Below, piece after piece: positions 17,121 through 26,595 of a stretch of DNA of 41,082 bases. A model generated the notes under the pieces. That model had not been told where the DNA came from. It did no database searches and saw only the letters and a list, made by a program, of their open reading frames with translations. This DNA is from an uncultured Anaerolineae bacterium (GTDB lineage: Bacteria > Chloroflexota > Anaerolineae > Anaerolineales > Villigracilaceae): positions 1-41,082 of the forward strand of contig CAKZJX010000129.1 of the NCBI GenBank assembly GCA_937120535.1. The letters run 5' to 3'. The position numbers and the translations under genes are program-made. Numbering within the stretch: the stretch's first letter is position 1; each line of letters opens with the position of its first letter.

Positions 17121-18058
17121 CTATGGTGCAGGTGTGCCGGTGGAGGCAGATGGCGTCATCCTCAGGGCATCGCTGATGTCCGACCAGGGCATCACCAGGC
17201 GAAAGGTATCTATGGTGTAATCGTTCTTCACCTCGCGCCGCCACAGGTAGAACAGCATACTGGGCCATTGTTCTGCCGTATAGCCAAGGCCGACAGCCGA
17301 TTCGTAGCCGGCGTTTTTGACGGCCTGGACGCGACGGCGTCATCCATCAAGCCAAAGGGATAGGCAAAGGTCTTCACCGGTACGCCAAGGGCTGTTTCTA
17401 AGTACAGGCGGGACTGCCGCACCTCCCAAGTCAGGGTGTTGCGGCCCTTGCCGTGGGCTTTGGTCAAATCGGCGTGACTCATGCTGTGACTGCCCACTTC
17501 CCAGCCAGCCTCGGCCAGGATGCGAATTTGTTCCGCATTCATATAACCATCTGCTTGCAGGCGGTTGCCTACAATGTAGACCACGCCGATAAAACCGAAT
17601 TTTTGCATGATCGGCCAGGCGTGGGTGTAAACGCTGATATCGCCGTCATCGAAGGTCAGCACAACCGGGCGCGGCGGCAGGGGGGCGCCCTGTGTGATGG
17701 CCTGCACCAGCAGGGACAAAGGGATGGTGGTGTATCCCCAGTCGTGAAGCATCTGCATGTGGCTTTCGAAATCCTGCGGCGTGACGTAGTAGCGGTTCTC
17801 TTGCTTGGGTGTGTCAATCCGGTGGTAGAGCAGAATGGGGCAGGTGATCCGCCCGGGACCCTGCACAAGCCAGGCCGGAGTCGGGGTCGGCGTGATGGTT
17901 GGGGTGAGCGTCGCAGTGGGGATGGGCGTGGAGGTGGAGGTGGAGCTTGCGGTAAAGGTCGCGGTCGGCCTGGGGGTCTCGGGAACAGCCACCACTTCAT
18001 AACTGCAGCCTGCCATTGCCAGGGTTACAGCTAGGATGAGATACCAATAACGTTGCAT
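17121..18058 (-). pseudogene. Polysaccharide deacetylase lipoprotein, frameshifted near the 3' end
   Basis: The start is ATG 18058 with GGAGA 5 bases upstream. The lipoprotein signal ends LAVTLAMAGC, then a Thr/Pro/Ser-rich linker of about 35 residues, then a NodB domain: ILLYHRID, the metal/catalytic motif VVLTFDDGD, the metal motif GSHSMSH and FAYPFG. The open frame ends at 17228 in an unrelated tail (ASRPSKTPATNR). A one-base change of register near 17322-17341 restores a plausible family ending (VQAVKNAGYESAVGLGY, then LFYLWRREVKNDYTIDTFRL and LVMPWSD) that stops at 17121. So the gene is either truly broken or carries a sequencing error. The full product would be about 312 residues and act on the cell surface on acetylated sugars. 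Confidence 0.8.
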
Positions 18059-18119
18059 AATCTTCTCCAAATGTTACGGGATAAGTAAGTCACGTCTTTT
18101 AGAAAAACCATTTTCCCCT

Positions 18120-18839
18120 TCAACCCACTTCCGCCTCGGCTCGCAAGTCAGCAACCAAAATCAAACCAAGCGTGATCAGAATCAACAAACCAATCAGGAT
18201 CAAGAGCAAGATGCCCATGCCCCAAGCGCCGGCCAGCGAGAAGGCCATAGCCCCCGCTACCACAACCGCCAGGGCCGGCATCGTGCGCCATGCTGACCAA
18301 GACACCCTCTGTCGCCACGGGACGAACAACCCAATACCCATGCCGACCAGCGAGACCAACACAGCCAGCGGAGTCAGCAACCGCCCAGGAAGCGGCGACG
18401 GGACAATCAACACCCCACACATGATCTGGCGATCTGGCAAGGGATACGAAGCGTACACCAACACCGACACAAAGATAAATCGTTCCAGATCGATATTTTG
18501 CCGGCCGATCGTCCAGGTGAGAGTGGCCGATTCGCCCGGCCCTAAGTCCACTCGATTCAGAGAGACCTCGGGCAACAGGGGAGTGCTGATCTCAGCGCGA
18601 ACCACCGGCGAAAGCGCCCGACTGGTCGGGTTAGTGAGGCGCAGGGTGACCTGAGCTTGCTCCGTGGGACTCATCAGCGCCGGACACGAGACACCGCGCA
18701 GAGAAGCGTTGGCGCGGCGATAGAATCCATAAAACTGCGCCTCCAGATCGGCCCAGGTGGCCAACAAAGCTAATCCAGACCCGACGGAGACGCCTAAAAT
18801 GTATGCAATTAGACCAAGGATGAGGATCGTGCGTTTCAC
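18120..18839 (-). CDS. Membrane protein of unknown function with extracytoplasmic beta domain
   Basis: I do not recognise a named family. The 239 residues show an N-terminal membrane helix (ILILGLIAYILGVSVGSGLA). An exported stretch of about 110 residues follows, resembling an immunoglobulin-like or CARDB-type fold (TPTEQAQVTLRLTNPTSRAL is close to its pattern; LGPGESATLTWTIG). Three C-terminal helices end in a short acidic tail. The start is GTG 18839 with a poor ribosome site. It lies 33 bases behind nuoN on the same strand, so it may be transcribed with complex I. Its cysteines (two in the exported part) might form a disulfide. Confidence 0.6.
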   Translation of the reverse strand: MKRTILILGLIAYILGVSVGSGLALLATWADLEAQFYGFYRRANASLRGVSCPALMSPTEQAQVTLRLTNPTSRALSPVVRAEISTPLLPEVSLNRVDLGPGESATLTWTIGRQNIDLERFIFVSVLVYASYPLPDRQIMCGVLIVPSPLPGRLLTPLAVLVSLVGMGIGLFVPWRQRVSWSAWRTMPALAVVVAGAMAFSLAGAWGMGILLLILIGLLILITLGLILVADLRAEAEVG

Positions 18840-18872
18840 GCGAGAGAAGCCAAGAGAGAAAACGAACCTCCA

Positions 18873-20312
18873 TCAGCGCAATAACATGGCCGAGCCGGCC
18901 AAGACAAACAGCCAGTTGGGGAAAAAGCTAAAGACCACGGTGGCCGCAGCCATAGCACTCCAGGTTAGATCAAGCCAGGAATCATGGCTAGTTTGCGGCT
19001 CGCCCTCGTACATGAACATATTAACAACCACCCGCAAATAGTAGTAAGCCGAGATCAGCGAAGTCACCACGCCGATAATTGCCAAGCCTACAAATCCACC
19101 CTGGATGGCCGCCCGAAAGAGATAGAACTTGCCGACCAGGCCGATGGTTGGCGGAAAACCGATCAGCGAGATCAAAAAGACGGTCATCGCCAACGCCAGG
19201 GCCGGCTTACGCCAGAACAAGCCGTCGTAATCGGCAATCTGCAATCCTCGACCATCGGGCTGCTCTAGGGCGATCACCACCGACCAGGCGCCAAAATTGG
19301 TGATCGTATAAGCCGCCAGGTAGATCAGGCCGGCCGCCAAAGAAACCGGCGCAACCTCGGGGTTGCCGTAAGGCACAAACGCCATCAAAATATAGCCAGT
19401 ATGGGCAACGCTAGAGTAGGCCAGCATACGCTTGATATCGCTCTGAGCGATGGCCAAGATATTGCCCAGGATCATCGTCAACGCAGCCAAGGCCCACAAA
19501 ACATCGGTCAAATTGGGCGCCAAAGAGGGAAAAGCAGTGGAAAAGACGCGCAGCAGAGCAGCAAAACCGGCGATCTTGGCGCCGGAAGACATAAAACCGG
19601 TTACGGCGGTCGGTGCGCCTTGATACACATCTGGCGTCCACATATGGAAGGGTACGGCGGCCACCTTGAAGCCAAATCCCACCAGGGCCAGGGCAGCGCC
19701 GATGGTGAGGAGCAGGTTCGAAGTCCCGCTAGAAGCGACGTTCAACACCGTTGAGAGATGAGTTGAGCCGGTAGCGCCGTAGATCAGGGCGATTCCATAC
19801 ACCAAGAAACCGGTCGAAAAGGCTCCCAGCAAGAAGTACTTCAGACCCGCCTCTTCAGAGCGAGGATCGGTCCGTTGGAAGGCCGCCAACACATATAGCG
19901 GAATAGAAAGCAACTCCAACGCAATGAAAACCATAATCAGATCGGTGCTCTGGGCCATGAGCATCATCCCGATCACACTGAACAACAGCAAGCTGTAATA
20001 TTCGCCACGCTCCAGTCCCATACGCCGCACATAACCATAGGCCAGGGCGATCCCCAACAGGCCAGAGAGCACTTGCAGGGCGTTGACAAAGACCGAAAAT
20101 CCATCTAAAGCCACCATGCCATTGAAGCCGTAGGCTGTGCGGCCGGCCTGAGAGAGAGTCAAACCCAACGTGATGGCTAAGCCAAGGGCCGCCAACAACG
20201 CCGTCAAGCCTTTGCGTCGGATGACGAAAACGTCCAGCAAGAGCAAAACACAGGCCCAAGCAGAAAGTACAGTCAGCGGAAGGATGGTTTGGATGTCAGT
20301 GAATTGGGGCAT
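18873..20312 (-). CDS. nuoN: NADH-quinone oxidoreductase subunit N
   Basis: Antiporter-like membrane subunit of complex I, 479 residues, about 14 hydrophobic helices. Conserved stretches include LLSIPLYVLAAFQRTD, the kinked-helix region FGFKVAAVPFHMWTPDVYQG and SDIKRMLAYSSVAHTGYILM. These contain the buried Lys/His residues used for proton transfer. It is the last of the 14 nuo genes, 35 bases after nuoM, with a GAGGGAG site before the ATG. Confidence 0.96.
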   Translation of the reverse strand: MPQFTDIQTILPLTVLSAWACVLLLLDVFVIRRKGLTALLAALGLAITLGLTLSQAGRTAYGFNGMVALDGFSVFVNALQVLSGLLGIALAYGYVRRMGLERGEYYSLLLFSVIGMMLMAQSTDLIMVFIALELLSIPLYVLAAFQRTDPRSEEAGLKYFLLGAFSTGFLVYGIALIYGATGSTHLSTVLNVASSGTSNLLLTIGAALALVGFGFKVAAVPFHMWTPDVYQGAPTAVTGFMSSGAKIAGFAALLRVFSTAFPSLAPNLTDVLWALAALTMILGNILAIAQSDIKRMLAYSSVAHTGYILMAFVPYGNPEVAPVSLAAGLIYLAAYTITNFGAWSVVIALEQPDGRGLQIADYDGLFWRKPALALAMTVFLISLIGFPPTIGLVGKFYLFRAAIQGGFVGLAIIGVVTSLISAYYYLRVVVNMFMYEGEPQTSHDSWLDLTWSAMAAATVVFSFFPNWLFVLAGSAMLLR

Positions 20313-20347
20313 AGAGGCTCCCTCTCATCCTGGAGAATGGATGAGGA

Positions 20348-21874
20348 TCAAGGCATAGCAATGGCGGTCGTCGACAGGGCCTGAACCAATTGGTTGACCG
20401 AAGGCGCCATCAGGTCAAAGAACGGCGCTGGGTACAAGCCAATCCAGAAGATGAAGACCAAAATCGGCAATACGGTCACGATCTCGCGCCAATTCAGATC
20501 GCGCAGCCCATGGCCATGATGCTCCACCTCGTCCACGATCGGCCCTTGAGGGCCGAGGAACATTCGCTGGAACATATACAAGATGTAGATCGCCGCCAGG
20601 ATCACACCGATCGCCGACAGCCCAGCATACCAGGGAGACCCGATCGCCTGCGAACCGAACGCACCCAACAGGATGGTGAACTCGCCCACAAAGCCATTGA
20701 GCCCTGGCAAGCCCATTGAGGAAAGCGAGACGATCAGCATAATCGTCCCGAAGATCGGGGTGATCTTCCACAAGCCGCCATACACCCTGATCTCGCGCGT
20801 GTGCGTCTGCTCATAGATCATGCCCACCAAGAGGAACAAGGCGCCGGTGCTCAAGCCATGATTGACCATCTGCAAAATTGCCCCGGAAATCCCTTGAGTG
20901 TTCAGGGCGAACAACCCCAACATCACAAATCCCAGGTGGGAGACCGAGGAAAAAGCCACTAATTTCTTCACATCCGATTGGGCATAGGAGACCGCTGCGC
21001 CATACAAGATGCCGATCGTGGCCAACAGGGCGATCCAGGGGGCAGCGCGCAGGCTGGCTTCGGGGAAGAGCGGCAAATTGAAGCGCAAGAAACCATAGGT
21101 GCCCATCTTCAGCAACACCCCAGCCAGGATGACCGAGCCGGCGGTCGGGGCTTCCACATGCGCATCGGGCAACCAGGAATGCAACGGCCACATCGGGACC
21201 TTGATGGCAAAGGCCGCAGCGAACGCCAAGAACAGCCACCACTGAACATTCGGCGGGATGTTGCCCTGGGCGATCAGATCGGGCACTGAAAACGTTCGGC
21301 CAGCGATGCCCAGCCACAGGATGGCCAACAACATCAAGATCGAGCCGGCCATGGTATACAAGAAGAACTTAATCGCAGCGTAAATCCGGTGCGGACCGCC
21401 CCAAATGCCAATCAAGAAGTACATCGGCACCAGGGTAAACTCCCAGAAAATGTAAAACAAGAACAGATCCTGCGCCAGGAACACGCCCAGCATGCCGGTC
21501 TCAAGCAGGGTGAAGAAGATCATAAAGTCCTTCACCCGTTCTTGGATAGCCGTCCAGGTAGAAAGGATCGAAATGGACGTGAGGAAAGTGGTTAGCAACA
21601 CCAACAAAATCGACAGGCCATCCACGCCCATGTGATACTGCACCGTCCAATCGCCAAAGGTGAACCAATCGTAGCAGGCCACCAACTGCAAGTTAGGATC
21701 CGAGGGACGGAACAGAGTAAACACCCAAATCGAAAGCCCAAACGTGATCAACGAGGTGATCAACGCTGTCCAACGCAGGGCGTTCTTATGCTCGCTCGGG
21801 ATCAAGAGCAAGATCAACACACCCACCAACGGGAAGAAGGTCATCAAAGTCAGGGGTTGCAGAAGAAAGTCCAT
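20348..21874 (-). CDS. nuoM: NADH-quinone oxidoreductase subunit M
   Basis: Antiporter-like subunit of complex I, 508 residues with about 14 membrane helices. Diagnostic regions are LLETGMLGVFLAQDLFLFYI, FWEFTLVPMYFLIGIWGG (with the essential Glu), FAIKVPMWPLHSWLPDAHVE and AQSDVKKLVAFSSVSHLGFV. The gene sits 45 bases after nuoL and has a GAGG site before its ATG. Length is normal for the family. Confidence 0.97.
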   Translation of the reverse strand: MDFLLQPLTLMTFFPLVGVLILLLIPSEHKNALRWTALITSLITFGLSIWVFTLFRPSDPNLQLVACYDWFTFGDWTVQYHMGVDGLSILLVLLTTFLTSISILSTWTAIQERVKDFMIFFTLLETGMLGVFLAQDLFLFYIFWEFTLVPMYFLIGIWGGPHRIYAAIKFFLYTMAGSILMLLAILWLGIAGRTFSVPDLIAQGNIPPNVQWWLFLAFAAAFAIKVPMWPLHSWLPDAHVEAPTAGSVILAGVLLKMGTYGFLRFNLPLFPEASLRAAPWIALLATIGILYGAAVSYAQSDVKKLVAFSSVSHLGFVMLGLFALNTQGISGAILQMVNHGLSTGALFLLVGMIYEQTHTREIRVYGGLWKITPIFGTIMLIVSLSSMGLPGLNGFVGEFTILLGAFGSQAIGSPWYAGLSAIGVILAAIYILYMFQRMFLGPQGPIVDEVEHHGHGLRDLNWREIVTVLPILVFIFWIGLYPAPFFDLMAPSVNQLVQALSTTAIAMP

Positions 21875-21919
21875 AGTCTACCTCGCGGTCAAGCGTTCGA
21901 TGTATACGATGACGTTTGC

Positions 21920-24025
21920 TTATCGAAGGATCAAGTAACCCAGGATGGCAACCACGCCCAGAAGGATCGAAAGGGCATAGGCGCGGACGAATCCATTCTG
22001 AACCCGCCGCGTGGTTGCCGAGACCCGTTTGGTAAACTCGCCCAACCAGTTGGCAAACCCATCAATCCCACGCTGATCGGCATAGCGATTCATGCCGACG
22101 TGAGCTAGCCAGTTATACGTGCCCACCAGCACCGTGTCGTGGAACCAATCGTGCCAGAAGCGATCCTCGATCACAGACCTGAGGAAATGCGCTAGGCGAA
22201 CATACGGTCGGACAAAGACCGTCCAATAGCCTTCGTCCACAAACCATTTGTATGCCATGCCGGTATAGATCCAGCCCAGTCGCCGAAGCGGATCCGGTTG
22301 GCCGGCCCCCGATGGGCGACGCCCATACACCCACCACGATACGGCAATCGTTACCAACGCCAGAGCAGTCGAGAGCCCAGCCACACCCAGATCGAGCGGC
22401 AGAGCTTTGACCTCGCCAACGGTATACTCCAACCAATGACCTAGGTGATGGAACCCTTTAAATGGCAGGTTAAGCGCCCCACCCACAATAGACAGTGCCG
22501 CTAGAACCATCAACGGAATGGTGATGATCGGCTTGCTCTCCTCCGCATGGGCTGCTGCTGCGTGGCGCGGCTCGCCAAAAAACACCATCCAAATTTGCCG
22601 TCCCATGTAAAAGGCGGTGAAAAAGGCAGCCAGACTCAACAAAACGTACACCGTGGGAGAGTGCAGACGCGCATCCAGCAAAATCTCGTCCTTCGACCAA
22701 AAGCCGGCAAAGGGGAAGATGCCGGCCAGCGCCAGCGCGCCAATCACATACAACCAGAACGTGATCGGCATTCGTTTGCGCAAGCCGCCCATATTGCGCA
22801 TATCGCCGGGGTCGAACACGTCTTCATGATGCTCGTCATGTCCGTGGCTGTGATGAGCCAGATGATGATGACCGCGCTCCAAGCCCAGGATCACCGAACC
22901 GGCCGAGAGAAAGAGCAACGCTTTGAAGAACGCATGGGTCACCAAATGGAACATGCCGGCCACAAAGGCACCCATCCCCACCGCCGCCACCATAAAGCCT
23001 AGCTGCGAGATGGTGGAATAGGCCAAGACTTTCTTGATGTCATACTGTCCCACGGCGATCGTAGCGGCAAACAAAGCAGTGACCGCACCGATCATCGCCA
23101 CGACATACTGGGCTTCAGGGACCAACGTATAGAGCTCTGCGGAACGGGCGATCAAATACACGCCGGCAGTCACCATTGTGGCCGCATGGATCAGGGCCGA
23201 GACCGGCGTGGGACCGGCCATCGCATCCGGCAACCAGACATAGAGCGGGATCTGGGCCGACTTGCCGGTCACCCCCACCAGCAAGAACAGCGTAATAGCG
23301 ATAATCAGCTCCGGCGGCGCCTGTCGGGCCGCTTCAAACACCTGATCAAACTGGAACGAGCGGAAATACCAGAACATCAAAAAGCCGGCAAGCAAGAACC
23401 CCAGATCGCCGATGCGATTGGCAACAAATGCCTTCTTGGCCGCATCCGAGTTGGCCCACGAAGGACGGGCCAACGTGTCCATCTCATACCAAAAACCGAT
23501 CAACAAGAACGAACACAGACCTACGCCTTCCCAACCCACAAACAACATCAAATACGAATCGCCGCTCACCAGGATCATCATCGCCACAATAAACAAATTG
23601 AAGAACACAAAGAAGCGGCGATAGCGCAGCGGATCCCCCTTATAGCGCACATCCTCGTGCATATAGCCGATGGCGTAGATATGGATCAGGGTGCCCACGC
23701 CAGCCACCACCAACATCATGGTGACCGACAACGTATCCACCCGAAACGCCCAATCAATCTGCAGATCGCCGATCTGAATCCAACGTGCCAACGGCACGAT
23801 GACCGTCTGGCCATGGTTCAACCAGAGCGAATATGCCAGCAAAACCGAGACCACAAACGCAGCGCCAGAAGCCAGGCTAGCCACCCAACCCACCAGCGCC
23901 TCGCCCCATGGACGGCGCAGCAACCATCCCCCGAAGATCAGGTTGATCAACAACCCGATTAACGGGAAGAACACCACCCACGGAGTCAAGAAGAAAAACT
24001 CGCCAGAAGCTACTTCGCTATGCAT
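21920..24025 (-). CDS. nuoL: NADH-quinone oxidoreductase subunit L
   Basis: Largest antiporter-like subunit, 701 residues, with the C-terminal extension that forms the long lateral helix along the membrane arm. Recognisable regions are FVGWEGVGLCSFLLIGFWYE, AQIPLYVWLPDAMAGPTPVS, ALIHAATMVTAGVYLIAR and GQYDIKKVLAYSTISQLGFM. An unusual loop at about residues 380-405 is packed with His (GHHHLAHHSHGHDEHH). It starts 54 bases after nuoK. Confidence 0.97.
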   Translation of the reverse strand: MHSEVASGEFFFLTPWVVFFPLIGLLINLIFGGWLLRRPWGEALVGWVASLASGAAFVVSVLLAYSLWLNHGQTVIVPLARWIQIGDLQIDWAFRVDTLSVTMMLVVAGVGTLIHIYAIGYMHEDVRYKGDPLRYRRFFVFFNLFIVAMMILVSGDSYLMLFVGWEGVGLCSFLLIGFWYEMDTLARPSWANSDAAKKAFVANRIGDLGFLLAGFLMFWYFRSFQFDQVFEAARQAPPELIIAITLFLLVGVTGKSAQIPLYVWLPDAMAGPTPVSALIHAATMVTAGVYLIARSAELYTLVPEAQYVVAMIGAVTALFAATIAVGQYDIKKVLAYSTISQLGFMVAAVGMGAFVAGMFHLVTHAFFKALLFLSAGSVILGLERGHHHLAHHSHGHDEHHEDVFDPGDMRNMGGLRKRMPITFWLYVIGALALAGIFPFAGFWSKDEILLDARLHSPTVYVLLSLAAFFTAFYMGRQIWMVFFGEPRHAAAAHAEESKPIITIPLMVLAALSIVGGALNLPFKGFHHLGHWLEYTVGEVKALPLDLGVAGLSTALALVTIAVSWWVYGRRPSGAGQPDPLRRLGWIYTGMAYKWFVDEGYWTVFVRPYVRLAHFLRSVIEDRFWHDWFHDTVLVGTYNWLAHVGMNRYADQRGIDGFANWLGEFTKRVSATTRRVQNGFVRAYALSILLGVVAILGYLILR

Positions 24026-24079
24026 AGATCACCACCCAACCCTGCATTGGCTTTGATGGTTCTCCACGTTTCACCTCCT

Positions 24080-24382
24080 CTATCCCCTCAGGTTGCTCAT
24101 TTCATCCACGTTGATCGTGTGTTTCGTCTTAAAGATTTGCACGATCAACGCCAGTCCCACCGCCACTTCAGCAGCCGCTACAGCGATCACAAAGAACACA
24201 AAAATCTGACCGTTCAACTGCTGCAAAGCGCTGGAAAACGCCACCATCGCCAGATTGGCTGAGTTCAACATCAACTCAATCGACATAAACATCACCAACG
24301 GATTACGGCGCAACAACACGCCCAACGCGCCGATCGTGAACAGAATGCCCGAGAGAAGCACGTAATAATTAAGCGGGATCAT
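24080..24382 (-). CDS. nuoK: NADH-quinone oxidoreductase subunit K
   Basis: Small membrane subunit of about 100 residues with three helices. Family features are [20 protein letters not shown], the conserved Glu in [12 protein letters not shown], and the second Glu-containing helix [14 protein letters not shown]. The frame also has a GTG at 24388, but relatives begin at Met-Ile-Pro, so ATG 24382 is preferred. It lies 33 bases after nuoJ. Confidence 0.96.
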   Translation of the reverse strand: MIPLNYYVLLSGILFTIGALGVLLRRNPLVMFMSIELMLNSANLAMVAFSSALQQLNGQIFVFFVIAVAAAEVAVGLALIVQIFKTKHTINVDEMSNLRG

Positions 24383-24415
24383 GGCCACACTGCGCCGGGA
24401 AATACGCTCCCGTAG

Positions 24416-24937
24416 TTAGCGCCCTCCTTTCTCAGGTTTGGTCAACACAATGGCCCCGACCATGGCCACCAAGAGCAGAATTGAGGTCACCTCGAACGGA
24501 AGCAAATACTCGTTAAACAACATCTCGCCCATCTGACGCAAAAAGTCAGTGGTGTTCACCGCTGACGGCGGCGGAGAGAGCAAACTCACTGCCGGGCTAC
24601 GGGCAATCAACAAATAACCGATCTCGATGATTAACATCAACGCCAAGACGATCGCCAAGGGGCGCTGCCAGGGCAACACACCAGTGGGCCCCAGCTGCTC
24701 GGCACCCAGCAACATGATCACGAACAAGAACAACACCATGATGGCGCCGGCATACACCGTCACCTGAGTCATGGCGATCAAGGGCGCTCCGAGCAAGAGA
24801 TAAAACGCCGCCACCGTAACAAAGTTCAGCACCAGGAAGAGCGCCGAATACACCGCATTTCGGCTGAGCAACATCCCCAAAGCGCTTGCAACGGCTATCA
24901 CGGCCAGAACTAGAAACAAGATCAAGTCAAGAGTCAT
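24416..24937 (-). CDS. nuoJ: NADH-quinone oxidoreductase subunit J
   Basis: Membrane subunit of about 173 residues with five helices. The conserved third-helix region is AMTQVTVYAGAIMVLFLFVIML, here preceded by FYLLLGAPLI. The ATG at 24937 is preferred to a TTG two codons upstream. The gene lies 28 bases after nuoI. Its Tyr-containing helix 3 contains the pi-bulge region known to couple to quinone chemistry in the family. Confidence 0.95.
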   Translation of the reverse strand: MTLDLILFLVLAVIAVASALGMLLSRNAVYSALFLVLNFVTVAAFYLLLGAPLIAMTQVTVYAGAIMVLFLFVIMLLGAEQLGPTGVLPWQRPLAIVLALMLIIEIGYLLIARSPAVSLLSPPPSAVNTTDFLRQMGEMLFNEYLLPFEVTSILLLVAMVGAIVLTKPEKGGR

Positions 24938-24965
24938 AGGCAATCCCAGGCGATGGATCTATTCC

Positions 24966-25487
24966 TTACCCCTTAGGGTCGCTCATCTCGGGCACCGCGC
25001 GCGTGTACATGCCGGCCGGCACCCGCTGCGGGGTAGTCAATTCCGGCGAAGGAGTTGGCTCCAAGAGCATCTCTTTGGTGTAAATTGCTTCATGGCGGCT
25101 GGTAAACGACAACTCATAGTTGTCACCCAGTACGATCGCTTCGGTGGGACATGCATCCTCACAAAACCCACAGAAGATACAACGCAACATATTGATCTCA
25201 TACGTAGAGGCGTAGCGCTCGCCCGGCGAATAGCGCGCCTCATCGGTATTCTCAGCCGCCTCAACGAAGATCGCATCTGAAGGGCAAGCGGCCGCACACA
25301 GCGAACAGCCAATGCAACGCTCCAAGCCGTTCTCGTAGCGTCGCAAAATATGTCGTCCGCGGAAGCGCGGTCGCACCGGGCGCTTCACCTCCGGATACGA
25401 AACCGTCACTACCGGGTTAAAAAACGTCTGCCTAAACGTCGTCCACAACCCACGACCCAATTCAATCATCGGTTCAAGCACGCGCAT
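24966..25487 (-). CDS. nuoI: NADH-quinone oxidoreductase subunit I (two 4Fe-4S clusters)
   Basis: Hydrophilic ferredoxin-like subunit of 173 residues that carries electrons toward cluster N2. Two complete cluster motifs are visible: Cys58, 61, 64, 68 (CIGCSLCAAACP) and Cys103, 106, 109, 113 (CIFCGFCEDACP). The ATG at 25487 lies inside the end of nuoH, giving a 14-base overlap, and AGGAGA 7 bases upstream supports this start over an in-frame ATG at 25469. Confidence 0.97.
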   Translation of the reverse strand: MRVLEPMIELGRGLWTTFRQTFFNPVVTVSYPEVKRPVRPRFRGRHILRRYENGLERCIGCSLCAAACPSDAIFVEAAENTDEARYSPGERYASTYEINMLRCIFCGFCEDACPTEAIVLGDNYELSFTSRHEAIYTKEMLLEPTPSPELTTPQRVPAGMYTRAVPEMSDPKG

Positions 25488-26592
25488 AGTACTTTCTCCT
25501 CAAATCCACATAAATCACCGCCACTGCTACCAAACCACCCAAGACAGACAGCAAGGTGATCAACCAATAAGCCTCCAAAATGATCCCAATAGCCGTTACA
25601 AACACCAAGTATAGCGAAAGAGGCAGGAAGATCTTCCATCCCAGCGCCATCAAGCGATCGTAGCGAATGCGCGGCCACGTAGCCCGCACCCAGATCATCA
25701 CCCCTAACAAGACAATCACCTTTGCAAACAAGTAGACCGGACCCAAAAACCATGCTCGATCCACGCTCAAAAACGTATCGCGCAAGAACCAGAACTCACG
25801 ATACCCGCCCAAGAACAAGCTGGCGCCGATCATGCTGACCACGATCATCTTCTGATATTCCGCCATGAAGAACAGCGCGAACTTCATGCCCGAATACTCG
25901 GTGTGATAACCGGCGGTGAGTTCCTGCTCGGCCTCCGGCATGTCGAACGGATGACGGTTGACTTCGGCCAGGGTGGTCAAGAAGAGCAGCAAAAACCCAA
26001 TCGGCTGGATCACGCCGAACCACATCTCGCCTTGGGCTTCCACGATGTCAATCATCCGCATCGAGTTGCCCATCAAGATGGCCACCACAAACATCAGCCC
26101 TAGAGTCAGCTCATAGGAAATCATCTGAGCCGATGAGCGCAAACCGCCTAGCATGGCATACTTGTTGTTGCTCGACCAGCCGGCCATCACGATCCCGTAC
26201 ACAGCGATCGATGCCACCGACATCAGATACAACACACCGACGTTAATATCCGCCAGATACAACGTGATCGTCCGCCCGCCCAAGGTGAACGACGTTCCCC
26301 ACGGGATCACGGCGGCAATCACAATCGAGGGCACCATGGTCACCACCGGCGCCAGGAAGAACACTGCCCGATACACCCGGGCGGGTGTGAGTTCCTCCTT
26401 GAAAATCAGCTTCACTGCGTCGGCGATCGGTTGGAGCAAGCCTTGTGGGCCGGCCCGGTTGGGGCCGATCCGCACCTGAATGCGCGCTAGCAAACGCCGT
26501 TCATACAACGTCAAATACGCAAAGCCACCCAGCAAGGTGAAGATCACCACCAGCGACTTAATCAGCCATTCCCAGAACAGCGCCCAATCCAT
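25474..26592 (-). CDS. nuoH: NADH-quinone oxidoreductase subunit H
   Basis: Membrane subunit that forms the quinone cavity with NuoB and NuoD. 372 residues, about eight helices. Signatures are RIQVRIGPNRAGPQGLLQPI near the N-terminus, the acidic loop PFDMPEAEQELTAGYHTEYS, and LFFMAEY after it. The gene begins 3 bases after nuoG and overlaps nuoI at its end. Confidence 0.97.
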   Translation of the reverse strand: MDWALFWEWLIKSLVVIFTLLGGFAYLTLYERRLLARIQVRIGPNRAGPQGLLQPIADAVKLIFKEELTPARVYRAVFFLAPVVTMVPSIVIAAVIPWGTSFTLGGRTITLYLADINVGVLYLMSVASIAVYGIVMAGWSSNNKYAMLGGLRSSAQMISYELTLGLMFVVAILMGNSMRMIDIVEAQGEMWFGVIQPIGFLLLFLTTLAEVNRHPFDMPEAEQELTAGYHTEYSGMKFALFFMAEYQKMIVVSMIGASLFLGGYREFWFLRDTFLSVDRAWFLGPVYLFAKVIVLLGVMIWVRATWPRIRYDRLMALGWKIFLPLSLYLVFVTAIGIILEAYWLITLLSVLGGLVAVAVIYVDLRRKYYARA

Positions 26593-26595
26593 ACG

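Noticed and set aside
17089-17343. Separate small gene downstream of the deacetylase
   Set aside because: This frame is not the one that continues the deacetylase family pattern and shows no features of its own.
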